A DNA stretch of 64,000 nucleotides from an uncultured Bacteroidota bacterium (lineage in GTDB: Bacteria; Bacteroidota; Bacteroidia; Flavobacteriales; Flavobacteriaceae): the NCBI GenBank assembly GCA_902518355.1, contig CABYFY010000003.1:1-64000 (forward strand). The letters run 5' to 3'. This document shows positions 8,001-16,334 of the stretch, one piece after another. The notes beneath the pieces were generated by a model, which saw only the letters and a list, made by a program, of their open reading frames with translations, had not been told where the DNA came from and searched no databases. Position numbers and translations under genes: made by a program. Every line of letters starts with the position of its first letter. Within the stretch, counting starts at the first letter, position 1.

Positions 8001-10478
8001 ATGAAAAACATTACTCACAAATTATTTTTTGTAGCACTTTTACTTATGGGTACTACAATTTATGCTCAAGAATCCGCTGAAGATATGGATCTTGAGGAAT
8101 TAGAGGAGGTTGTTTTAGTCGGAGGTGGGGTTATTGACCTTGCTGAGGATAGAAAAACTCCTGTAGCGGTTTCCACCATTTCTGGTGAAGAAATCCAAAA
8201 AAAGATTGGAACTCAGGATATTACAATGACTCTTGTAAATACTCCATCTATTTATGTAGCTGGTCAGTCAGGTGCGTTCGGTGATACTAGAATTGCTGTG
8301 CGTGGTTTTGGTCAGGACAATACTGCTTTCATGTTAAACGGTCAGCCAATTAATAGTATGGAAGATGGTAGAATGTTTTGGTCTAACTGGTCTGGTATGA
8401 ATGATATTGCAAATGTCGTTCAAATTCAAAGAGGTCTTGGTGCTTCTAAATTAGCAATATCATCAGTTGGTGGTACAGTAAATTTTGTAATGAAATCTAC
8501 GTCAAAGCAGCAAGGTGGTTTTGCTTATGCTGGTTTTGCTAATGATAATTACCTAAAAACTACTTTCTCTTATGATACTGGTGAAAACGATAATGGGTGG
8601 TCAACAAGCTTCCTATTGACTCACTGGCAAGGAGATGGTTATGCTGAAGGTACATTTGGTCAGGGTCAAACTTATTTCTTTTCATTAGGTTATAAGATGA
8701 ATGACAAGCACAACTTTAACTTTTTAATGACTGGTGCTCCACAATGGCATGATCAAAACTTTACAAAAAGTATTGCTACATATTTAGATATGGGTAGAAA
8801 GTACAATAATAATTATGGTTATTATGGTGACAGATACCTAACCGAAAGAAGAAACTTTTATCACAAACCAGTATTTAACTTAAACTGGGACTATAAAATT
8901 GATGATAAGTCAAGCTTATCAACAGTATTATATGCTTCTACCGGTAATGGTGGGGGAACTGGTGGTAGAGGTCAAAGAATCAGAACTGATGAAGGATACA
9001 TAGATTATGATGCTATTTATGCTTATAATTTATCCACTTCAGGTGCTGGTGGTAATTTTGCTGCCGAGGGTGGTTATGTAACTAGAGCTTCTATGAACAT
9101 GCACAATTGGATAGGTGCGGTATCAAATTATGAGACTCAATTATCTGACAATTTAACTTTCAACGTTGGTGTTGATTTAAGAACTTATTATGGAGAGCAC
9201 TTTAGAATTGTTGAAAATTTCCATGGCTTAACTTCATGGCAAGAAAACATTAGATTAAGAGATCAGAATAATAGCCATCAAACTTATGGTACTTACGGTA
9301 CTTACAAGTATGTTGTTGCTACTGAAAGTATGGGTGCAAATCCATGGGATGCAACATTCACTAATTTTGACGAAGATCAAAAAATTGCATACAGTAATGA
9401 TGAGAGAATTTCCTATGGTGGATTGTTTACTCAGTTAGAATATGTGAATGATGATTTTTCAGTATTCTTTCAAGGAGCTGTTTCTCAAACAATGTATCAA
9501 AGATGGGATCACTATCAATATGCTGACCAATCTTTAATTGACGGAACTTCAAGTCAATGGACTGGTGAAGCTTTACCTGATGGAATCACAGATGGTGTAA
9601 AGTCTGAAAAAGCTGATAACTTTGGTTACAATGCAAAAGCAGGTGTTGGTTTTAAACTTTACGATAATGCTCAGGCTTATGTTAATGTTGGATACTACTC
9701 AAGAGCACCATATCATGATAATATATACTTAAACTACACAAATCAGATCAACCCAAATACTTCAAACGAGACTATTATTGGTCTTGAAGCTGGATATGTT
9801 TATGAAGTTCCAAATTTTTCTGCAAGAGTTGATTTATATAGAACTTCATGGGCTGATAGAGTAACTTCATCTTTCTATGTTGATGACGACGTAGTATTCT
9901 ATAACATCTCTGAAGGTGTAACTCAGGTTCACCAAGGTGTTGAGGTTTCTTTCTCAGCAAAACCACAGGAAGATGTCCCTTATACTTTGAAAGGATTCCT
10001 TTCTGTTGGTGATTGGATTTATGAAGGTGATGCTATTACAAGACTACAAGATGAAGACCAAAATGTAATTTCTACAGAGACTGTTGACGTTGATGGTGGA
10101 AAAGTAGGTGATGCAGCACAATTTACAGCTGGTTTAGGTCTTGATATAGATTTAGCTGAAAGATTCTCATTTGATTCTGATATCAGATTTTATGATGACC
10201 TTTACGCTAATGTAGGTGCAGTAAAAGAAAACCTTGAATTACCTAGTTACCATGTAGTTGATATGGGTCTATCATACAAAATGTTTGTTAATGATGGAAC
10301 ATTAGATATTAGATTAAACGTAAACAATGTATTTGATAATGTTTACATCAGTGAACTAAGATCTGCAATTGCTGCGGGTGAAGGTACTGGTGTATTATAT
10401 GATGGTATCGATACTGCTAACCAAGGTTACTTCGGATTAGGAAGAACTTGGAATGTTGGACTAAGATATAACTTCTAA
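8001..10478 (+). CDS. TonB-dependent outer membrane receptor
   Basis: This 825-residue receptor would import a substrate across the outer membrane using TonB energy. A signal peptide (residues 1-22, ending IYAQ) is followed by an acidic stretch DMDLEELEEVVLVGGG that probably holds the TonB contact region. The plug domain spans about residues 45-165 (IAVRGFGQDNTAFMLNGQ, FWSNWSGMNDI, SVGGTVNFVM). A long beta-barrel ends in NVGLRYNF, the usual aromatic C-terminus. It lacks the N-terminal carboxypeptidase-like domain common in Bacteroidota receptors, and no SusD-like partner is nearby. It resembles the receptor at 11650 in the plug. It has its own -7 promoter box upstream and a hairpin terminator downstream, so it looks monocistronic. 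The substrate is unknown. Confidence 0.93.
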   Translation: MKNITHKLFFVALLLMGTTIYAQESAEDMDLEELEEVVLVGGGVIDLAEDRKTPVAVSTISGEEIQKKIGTQDITMTLVNTPSIYVAGQSGAFGDTRIAVRGFGQDNTAFMLNGQPINSMEDGRMFWSNWSGMNDIANVVQIQRGLGASKLAISSVGGTVNFVMKSTSKQQGGFAYAGFANDNYLKTTFSYDTGENDNGWSTSFLLTHWQGDGYAEGTFGQGQTYFFSLGYKMNDKHNFNFLMTGAPQWHDQNFTKSIATYLDMGRKYNNNYGYYGDRYLTERRNFYHKPVFNLNWDYKIDDKSSLSTVLYASTGNGGGTGGRGQRIRTDEGYIDYDAIYAYNLSTSGAGGNFAAEGGYVTRASMNMHNWIGAVSNYETQLSDNLTFNVGVDLRTYYGEHFRIVENFHGLTSWQENIRLRDQNNSHQTYGTYGTYKYVVATESMGANPWDATFTNFDEDQKIAYSNDERISYGGLFTQLEYVNDDFSVFFQGAVSQTMYQRWDHYQYADQSLIDGTSSQWTGEALPDGITDGVKSEKADNFGYNAKAGVGFKLYDNAQAYVNVGYYSRAPYHDNIYLNYTNQINPNTSNETIIGLEAGYVYEVPNFSARVDLYRTSWADRVTSSFYVDDDVVFYNISEGVTQVHQGVEVSFSAKPQEDVPYTLKGFLSVGDWIYEGDAITRLQDEDQNVISTETVDVDGGKVGDAAQFTAGLGLDIDLAERFSFDSDIRFYDDLYANVGAVKENLELPSYHVVDMGLSYKMFVNDGTLDIRLNVNNVFDNVYISELRSAIAAGEGTGVLYDGIDTANQGYFGLGRTWNVGLRYNF

Positions 10479-10494
10479 TACTATATTTACATAT

Positions 10495-10530
10495 AAAAAA
10501 AAGGCTCACAATTTTTGTGGGCCTTTTTTT
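10495..10530. terminator. Bidirectional intrinsic terminator
   Basis: The arm AAGGCTCACA at 10501-10510 pairs with TGTGGGCCTT at 10516-10525, with one G-U type position and a short loop. The hairpin is flanked by an A-run on the left and a T-run on the right. It can end the receptor transcript on the plus strand and the nuclease transcript on the minus strand, whose stop codon begins at 10531. Confidence 0.88.
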
Positions 10531-11575
10531 ATTTAATTTCTTTAAGAAGGTATATATATGGAGGTAGGTGATCACTGTATCCCCCAGTGAAAGTTCCATA
10601 CGAAAAGCTTCTAAAAGGATACCCCTTGAATTTACCCTTTTTATTTATAAGATAAGATTTGTTAAACACACCAGCTTTATAAAGTTGATAATCCTTATAA
10701 TCCTTTTTTAAAAATGGTTTTGATAAAATTATTTGGTCAAACAATTGCCATTTGTCTCTATATGCATTTGTTCCTATACCTTTTTCAACTAATATTTCTT
10801 CAAATGGATTATATAAATCATTTTTACCAACATCCTCAATCTCCTTTTTTGCTCCTAATATTTTTTTAATGCTCTTGTCAAAGGGATCATCATTAAAATC
10901 CCCCATAGTAATAATTTTAGGGTTATTGTGAATCTTTCTTAGTGAATCGATAATACTATTATTAACTTCAGCAGCAGCCATTCTTTTAGATTCATCAGCT
11001 CCTCTTGAAGGCCAATGATTGACAATTAGGTGAATTAGCTCACCATCAAGTTTTCCGCTAACAACTAATTGATCTCTAGTATAGCTTCTGTCACTTGTAT
11101 TATTATAGTTGATGTATAAAACATGTGAATTTGAATTTATTACTTTAAAAATATCTTTATTATATAATAAACCGACATCAATTCCACGTCTATCAGGTGA
11201 ATCATAATGAACTATTCCGTAATTATATTTTGAAAGTTTTTCATTTGCTATAAGATCCTCAACAACATTTCTGTTTTCTACCTCACAAATTCCGATGATA
11301 GTGGGAGGTCTATTTGTAACATCATATCCAATTTCTGAAATTACTCTAGCCATATTTGTGACCTTTTGTTTGTAGATGTTTCCACGATTAAATTTAATTT
11401 CCATTATCGGGCTTGCTTCATCATTTTTATTAACATCATTGATTGTATCAAATAGATTTTCAAGATTATAAAACGCTAATGTGTGTATTTTGAATTTTCT
11501 CTCTTTATTTTGAGCTATTGAATTAAACGAAATCAGTATTGAAAAAGCTATATAAAAGAATGATTTAATTTTCAT
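10529..11575 (-). CDS. Exported endonuclease/exonuclease/phosphatase family protein
   Basis: This 348-residue protein of the EEP superfamily has a signal peptide (IAFSILISFNSIAQ), so it acts outside the cytoplasm. Active-site motifs are all visible: YNLENLF (Asn), IICEVEN (metal-binding Glu), NHWPSRG (His), MGDFNDDP (Asp and Asn) and GGYSDHLP (Asp-His pair). Family members hydrolyse phosphodiester or phosphomonoester bonds in nucleic acids, phospholipids or sugar phosphates. The substrate cannot be read from sequence. It is divergent from the TonB receptor and DUF5689 lipoprotein genes, and the set may form one uptake locus for phosphorus-containing polymers. Family assignment is firm; the nucleic-acid role is inference. 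Confidence 0.9.
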   Translation of the reverse strand: MKIKSFFYIAFSILISFNSIAQNKERKFKIHTLAFYNLENLFDTINDVNKNDEASPIMEIKFNRGNIYKQKVTNMARVISEIGYDVTNRPPTIIGICEVENRNVVEDLIANEKLSKYNYGIVHYDSPDRRGIDVGLLYNKDIFKVINSNSHVLYINYNNTSDRSYTRDQLVVSGKLDGELIHLIVNHWPSRGADESKRMAAAEVNNSIIDSLRKIHNNPKIITMGDFNDDPFDKSIKKILGAKKEIEDVGKNDLYNPFEEILVEKGIGTNAYRDKWQLFDQIILSKPFLKKDYKDYQLYKAGVFNKSYLINKKGKFKGYPFRSFSYGTFTGGYSDHLPPYIYLLKEIK

Positions 11576-11649
11576 AAAAAGTATTTACAATTGACATTTA
11601 AACCGTAAATTTAACCTAATTATTGTAATAGTTGAAAATATTTATCGAT

Positions 11650-14211
11650 ATGTATAAAACAAGATTAGTATTAATTATAATATTACTTATAAACTTTAAT
11701 ATTTTTTCCCAGGCTGAAGAACAAATCACTGTAAATGACACAATTAATAATCTCTCCACCACAAATGATGTAGTAGATTTTTTCAGTATTTCTTTAAGTG
11801 ATGATGAATTAAACGATGACACATCTGCATCTGATAATATTTCTGGATTACTAAATTCATCCATGGATGTTTTTTACAGAACTGCAGCTTATGAATTTAG
11901 CTCTTCTTTTTTTAAAGTAAGAGGTCTTGACTCTGATAACGCTATTGTTCACATAAACGGTATTAAAATGAATAAGCTCTATAATGGGCGTCCCCAGTGG
12001 AGTAATTGGGGTGGATTAAATGATGTTTTGAGAAATCAAGAACTATCAAATGGATCTATTCCTCTCAAGTATAATTTCGGGGGAATTTTAGGTTCAAATA
12101 ATATTAATATTAGGGCTTCGGAATATGGTGAAGGAGGAAGAATCACATACTCTTCATCCAATAGAAGTTATTCTAATAGATTAATGGCAACATATAATTC
12201 TGGAATGCTTGAAAAAGGATGGGCATATTCTCTTTCTATTGGTAGAAGATGGGGAAATGAAGGGTATCAAGATGCTTCTTTTTATGATTCTAACTCTGCC
12301 TTTCTTTCAGTTCAGAAAATATTTAACAGTAAACATAGTCTAAATCTTGCTGCAATTTATGCTCCCAACAGAAGAGGAAAAGTTTCACCTAATACTCAAG
12401 AGGTATATGATTTAAAAGGGATTAAGTATAACGAATATTGGGGATATCAAGATGGTGAAAAAAGAAATTCAAGAGTAAAAAGGGTTGTTGAGCCCATCAT
12501 ATTATTAAATCATGATTGGTCTATAGATGAAAATTCATCATTGGAAACAAGTATTGGATATCAATTTGGGGAAATGGGTAATAGTAGGTTAGATTATGCA
12601 GGAGGTGGAAACCCAAGCCCTGCCTATTATCAGGATTTACCCAGTTACTTTTTAGCCGATACAAATGGACCCGATTATGAGGGAGCTTATATTGCTCAGG
12701 AAAATTTTGTTAATGATGGACAAATTAATTGGAACAGAATATATGATGCTAACATAACAAATAATTTGTCTAATTTAAATGCTGCGTATGTTTTATATGA
12801 AGACAGGGTTGATGACACTCAACTAACTATAAACTCAGCATATAATAGAGAAATAAATGAAAACATCAAGATTACTTCGTCACTTAATTACAGAAATTTA
12901 GTTTCAGATAATTTTGCTGAGATTTCAGATATGTTGGGTGGTTATTCATACTCAAATATTGATTCATTCGATAATTTAGATTATAATTTATTATCTCCAA
13001 ACAGTATTGTTTCAGATGGAGATAAATTTAAATACCATTACAAAATGAATGCTGAGGAGATAAGTTTATTTTCTATGATTAATTTTTCATACAATAAACT
13101 TGAGTTTTACTTAGCAGGTGACTTAACGAATACAACGTATCAAAGAGAGGGTATTTTTGAAAATGAAGCAAATGCAGGTAATTCATCAGGAAAAGGTGAA
13201 GAAATTAAGTTTGATGGGTACGGGGTTAAAGCTGGCATAACATATAAGTTTTCAGGAAAACATATTCTAGATTTTAATTCAGCTTATTTACAAAAAGCTC
13301 CCTCTATCAGAAACACCTTTACAAATTCAAGGGTGAATCATAATGTTGTGGGGAGTGATGTAAATGGATTAATAAATAATTCTCCTATCACTGAGGAGAA
13401 AGTCATGTCATTTGATGCTAATTATATATTCAGAACTCCAATTTTTACCGGAAGACTAACCGGTTTTTATTCTGAAGTTAAAGATGCTAATGAGATTTCA
13501 TTTTATTATGCTGATGGTCTGGTGGGATTTGAAGACGATAGTGAGTTTATACAAGAGATTCTTCAAGGTATTGATAAGAAATATTTAGGAGTTGAATTTG
13601 GAGTTGAGGCGCAGATTATACCAACTGTAAAGTTAAAGGGAGCAGCCTCAATTGGACAATACACATATGATAACAATCCATACCTATATCTTGGTGCTGA
13701 TAATAATACGGTTGCTGTTGGACCTTCAAATCTTGAAAACTATAAGATTGCTGGTGGTCCTCAAAGGGCTTATTCGGTTGGATTTGAATACAGAGATCCA
13801 GATTATTGGTTCATCGGAGTTACTTCTAACTTTTTCACTAACACATATGTTGATGTAAGTCCTCTTACCAGAACTCAAAACTTTTATTTAGCTCAAGATG
13901 GGCTTCCTTTTAATGATTATGATATTGATATCGCAAGAGATTTACTAAGACAAGAAAAATTTGATGATTATATGGTTGTAAATATGATTGGTGGAAAATC
14001 ATGGAAAATAGATGATTATTTTGTTGGGTTTTTTGCAAGCATCAATAATATCCTTGATCAAAAATATAGAACTGGAGGGTTTGAACAAGGCAGAAATGCA
14101 AACTATCAACAGCTACTTCAAGACACAAATAAACCAAAGCGAGTTTTTGGACCTAAGTACTGGTATGGCCGAGGGACCAATTACTTTTTAAACTTATACT
14201 TTAGATTTTAA
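11650..14211 (+). CDS. TonB-dependent receptor, reduced plug type
   Basis: This 853-residue outer membrane receptor starts at the ATG at 11650, which opens a signal peptide (MYKTRLVLIIILLINFNIFSQ). A TTG six codons earlier (11632) is a possible but less natural start. The plug (about residues 65-170) includes FKVRGLDSDNAIVHINGIKM and WSNWGGLNDVLRNQEL, clearly related to the receptor at 8001. The barrel ends in NYFLNLYFRF. It has no carboxypeptidase-like N-terminal domain. The downstream DUF5689 lipoprotein starts 11 bases after the stop and is probably its surface partner, as SusD is for SusC. The secreted EEP enzyme is divergent from it. Confidence 0.9.
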   Translation: MYKTRLVLIIILLINFNIFSQAEEQITVNDTINNLSTTNDVVDFFSISLSDDELNDDTSASDNISGLLNSSMDVFYRTAAYEFSSSFFKVRGLDSDNAIVHINGIKMNKLYNGRPQWSNWGGLNDVLRNQELSNGSIPLKYNFGGILGSNNINIRASEYGEGGRITYSSSNRSYSNRLMATYNSGMLEKGWAYSLSIGRRWGNEGYQDASFYDSNSAFLSVQKIFNSKHSLNLAAIYAPNRRGKVSPNTQEVYDLKGIKYNEYWGYQDGEKRNSRVKRVVEPIILLNHDWSIDENSSLETSIGYQFGEMGNSRLDYAGGGNPSPAYYQDLPSYFLADTNGPDYEGAYIAQENFVNDGQINWNRIYDANITNNLSNLNAAYVLYEDRVDDTQLTINSAYNREINENIKITSSLNYRNLVSDNFAEISDMLGGYSYSNIDSFDNLDYNLLSPNSIVSDGDKFKYHYKMNAEEISLFSMINFSYNKLEFYLAGDLTNTTYQREGIFENEANAGNSSGKGEEIKFDGYGVKAGITYKFSGKHILDFNSAYLQKAPSIRNTFTNSRVNHNVVGSDVNGLINNSPITEEKVMSFDANYIFRTPIFTGRLTGFYSEVKDANEISFYYADGLVGFEDDSEFIQEILQGIDKKYLGVEFGVEAQIIPTVKLKGAASIGQYTYDNNPYLYLGADNNTVAVGPSNLENYKIAGGPQRAYSVGFEYRDPDYWFIGVTSNFFTNTYVDVSPLTRTQNFYLAQDGLPFNDYDIDIARDLLRQEKFDDYMVVNMIGGKSWKIDDYFVGFFASINNILDQKYRTGGFEQGRNANYQQLLQDTNKPKRVFGPKYWYGRGTNYFLNLYFRF

Positions 14212-14222
14212 AAACAGAAAAC

Positions 14223-15578
14223 ATGAAATTAATTAATAAAATATCAATAGTATCTTTCATTACACTTTTTGCTTTTTCCTGCGTTCAGGATGATGATTAT
14301 TCTGTTCCACAAAGCATTGGACAAGAAGAAAATCAAAAATTAGTTCAATTAATTAATGAAATCGAAAATGGTTCAGCTGATTTAATGACTATTTCAGAGG
14401 TAAAGAACTTATTTGTTGGTGGGGAGGTAAATGAAATTGAATCTAATTTAGTTGTTAGAGGGTATGTTTCATCATCTGATTTTAGTGGTAATTTTTACAA
14501 AGAATTTTATATGCAAGATGAAATCGAAAATCCAACTGCTGGAATTAAGGTTTCGATAAATCAGGTTGATAGCTATAACCAGTTTAACGTAGGTCGAGAG
14601 GTTTATATTAAGCTTCAAGGCCTTTCCATTGGTGAAACCAATTCTGGTGATGGTGTGATTGCTATTGGTGGTGGTGGAAATGCAGCTGGTGATGAGATTT
14701 CTGAAATTTCAGAGAATAGAGCATCTGATTGTATTTTGAGATCAAGTAATAGTTTTACATTGGTACCTTTAGCTCTTAATTTATCAGATATAAACGATAG
14801 TCATATTGGATTATATATAAGCGCTCTAAGCGCTCAATTCTCAGCTGGGCTTGATGGTCTCACTTACGTTGATCCTGATGAAGATTACGATACTCAGCGA
14901 GATCTTGAAAGCTGTGTTGACTCGGGTACATTAAAGCTTGAAACAAGTGCATTCTCTAATTTCAATGATTCTATGCTTCCAACTGACGGAAGTGGTACAA
15001 TAACGGGAATTATTACTCGAGATTATTTTGGTGATAATAGAGTGATGATGTTAAACACTAAAGATGATGTCAATTTTGATTCTTCGAGATGTGACCCATT
15101 ATTTGCAGATGATTTCTCATCAAATAATTTAGATAATTGGACAGTTGTCAGTGTAACTGGAGAACAGCAGTGGGAGATAACACCTTATGGCAATCCTGCA
15201 CCAAGTGCTAAGATTTCTGGCTATAGTGGAGGAAGTAATGCGAATGAAGATTGGTTAATTACTAGTACAATTGATTTAAGTACATTGTCAACGGTTACAT
15301 TAAATTTTCAATCTGTAGTTAGATACAATGGTCCTTCTTTGGAAGTATATGCTTCATCTGATTATTCAGGAGGAGATCCAACATCTGACGGTAATTGGAC
15401 TGAGCTTTCAGTGACATTAGATACAGATAGTAGTAGCTGGTCGTCTTGGACTGACTCAGGAAATATAGATTTAAGTTCTTATGCTGGTGGTAATGTTCAT
15501 ATTGCATTCAAATATGTTTCTACATCATCTGCATCTGCAACTTATGAGATAGATAATGTATTACTTACAGGAGAATAG
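14223..15578 (+). CDS. DUF5689/OB-fold lipoprotein with choice-of-anchor J domain
   Basis: This 451-residue lipoprotein has a lipobox ending in LFAFSC (Cys20), followed by an acidic DDD stretch that may favour surface export in Bacteroidota. Residues about 60-285 match DUF5689, an OB-fold-like domain (VVRGYVSSSDFSGNFYKEFY, then FNVGREVYIKLQGLSIGE). The C-terminal 155 residues match the choice-of-anchor J type of beta-sandwich (PLFADDFSSNNLDNWTVV, NEDWLITSTIDLS, ATYEIDNVLLTG). It sits 11 bases after the TonB receptor and 6 bases before the OsmC gene. The placement suggests a substrate-binding partner of that receptor. The ligand is unknown; nucleic acid is a guess based on the OB fold and the nearby EEP enzyme. 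Confidence 0.85.
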   Translation: MKLINKISIVSFITLFAFSCVQDDDYSVPQSIGQEENQKLVQLINEIENGSADLMTISEVKNLFVGGEVNEIESNLVVRGYVSSSDFSGNFYKEFYMQDEIENPTAGIKVSINQVDSYNQFNVGREVYIKLQGLSIGETNSGDGVIAIGGGGNAAGDEISEISENRASDCILRSSNSFTLVPLALNLSDINDSHIGLYISALSAQFSAGLDGLTYVDPDEDYDTQRDLESCVDSGTLKLETSAFSNFNDSMLPTDGSGTITGIITRDYFGDNRVMMLNTKDDVNFDSSRCDPLFADDFSSNNLDNWTVVSVTGEQQWEITPYGNPAPSAKISGYSGGSNANEDWLITSTIDLSTLSTVTLNFQSVVRYNGPSLEVYASSDYSGGDPTSDGNWTELSVTLDTDSSSWSSWTDSGNIDLSSYAGGNVHIAFKYVSTSSASATYEIDNVLLTGE

Positions 15579-15584
15579 TTATTT

Positions 15585-15992
15585 ATGTCACATTCTATTG
15601 AAAACCGATATCTAGGTGAACTTAGGACACATTCAACACATTTGAAATCCTCAGATACAATTATCACTGATGCTCCAGTTGATAACAATGGAAAGGGTAA
15701 TGCTTTTTCTCCTACTGATTTAGTTGCATCAGCATTATGTAGTTGTATGACAACAGTGATGGGAATTTGTGCAGAAAAAAATAATTTTGAACTTCCGGGA
15801 TCAACAGCATACGTTACTAAAATCATGGAATCACACCCGAGAAGAATATCAAAAATAATAATAGAAATTAATTTTGATAATAATAATCTTTCTGATCAGC
15901 AAACAGAAAAGTTAGTTGCAGTTGCAAAAGGATGTCCTGTTGCTCAAAGTTTAAGCTCTGATTTAATCCAAGAAGTTAAGTTCAACTTTTAG
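15585..15992 (+). CDS. OsmC/Ohr-family peroxidase-like protein
   Basis: This 135-residue cytoplasmic protein belongs to the OsmC family, whose members reduce organic peroxides through two cysteines. Visible motifs are FSPTDLVASALCSCMTTVMG, with the first redox cysteine, and AKGCPVAQSLSSD, with the second. Length is typical. It lies 6 bases after the DUF5689 gene and 11 bases before the DCC protein gene, so it is likely in the same transcript. The link with the uptake genes may be no more than shared transcription. OsmC and Ohr subfamilies cannot be separated with certainty by eye. Confidence 0.92.
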   Translation: MSHSIENRYLGELRTHSTHLKSSDTIITDAPVDNNGKGNAFSPTDLVASALCSCMTTVMGICAEKNNFELPGSTAYVTKIMESHPRRISKIIIEINFDNNNLSDQQTEKLVAVAKGCPVAQSLSSDLIQEVKFNF

Positions 15993-16003
15993 TTAATATT
16001 ATT

Positions 16004-16327
16004 ATGAATAAAGTATATTATGATGACAAATGTGTTGTTTGTCACTCTGGAATAACATATTTAAAGAAAAAGCATCCCAAAAGCAATATTGAATTTTTTG
16101 AGATAAGTAGACTAGATGATCCTATCCCTTATTCAAAGGCAATCATAGGTGAATTTGAAACGAATAAATTTAAAGGCTTTGATACTATAATTATATTGTT
16201 AAGAAAACTAGGATATAAAAAGCTTTCTATTATAGCAGGTATACCAGTATTAAAACAGTTTTTCAGTATACTTTACTATATTTTTGCACAACTAATTAGA
16301 CCCCTCTTACCAAAAAGAGAAGTCTGA
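16004..16327 (+). CDS. DCC (DUF393) thiol-disulfide oxidoreductase-like protein
   Basis: This 107-residue protein carries the DCC signature YYDDKCVVCHSG at residues 5-16, a thioredoxin-like CxxC following two aspartates. Family members are predicted thiol-disulfide oxidoreductases of unknown target. The C-terminal segment (LKQFFSILYYIFAQLIRPLL) is hydrophobic and may contact the membrane. It is the last gene of the plus-strand run starting at 11650 and converges with the OmpA-family gene, with 7 bases between them. No terminator hairpin was seen in that gap. Confidence 0.88.
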   Translation: MNKVYYDDKCVVCHSGITYLKKKHPKSNIEFFEISRLDDPIPYSKAIIGEFETNKFKGFDTIIILLRKLGYKKLSIIAGIPVLKQFFSILYYIFAQLIRPLLPKREV

Positions 16328-16334
16328 GTTAATT

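Noticed and set aside
11606-11613. TAAATTTA as a promoter box in the divergent EEP/receptor gap
   Set aside because: It is one base off TAnnTTTG and is palindromic, but no -33 box fits on either strand, so it was not annotated.
11616-11864. Open frame of 82 codons on the minus strand at the receptor start
   Set aside because: It covers the signal peptide region of the plus-strand TonB receptor and has no independent support.
15542-15826. Open frame of 94 codons on the minus strand
   Set aside because: It is antisense to the OsmC gene, which has clear family motifs on the plus strand.
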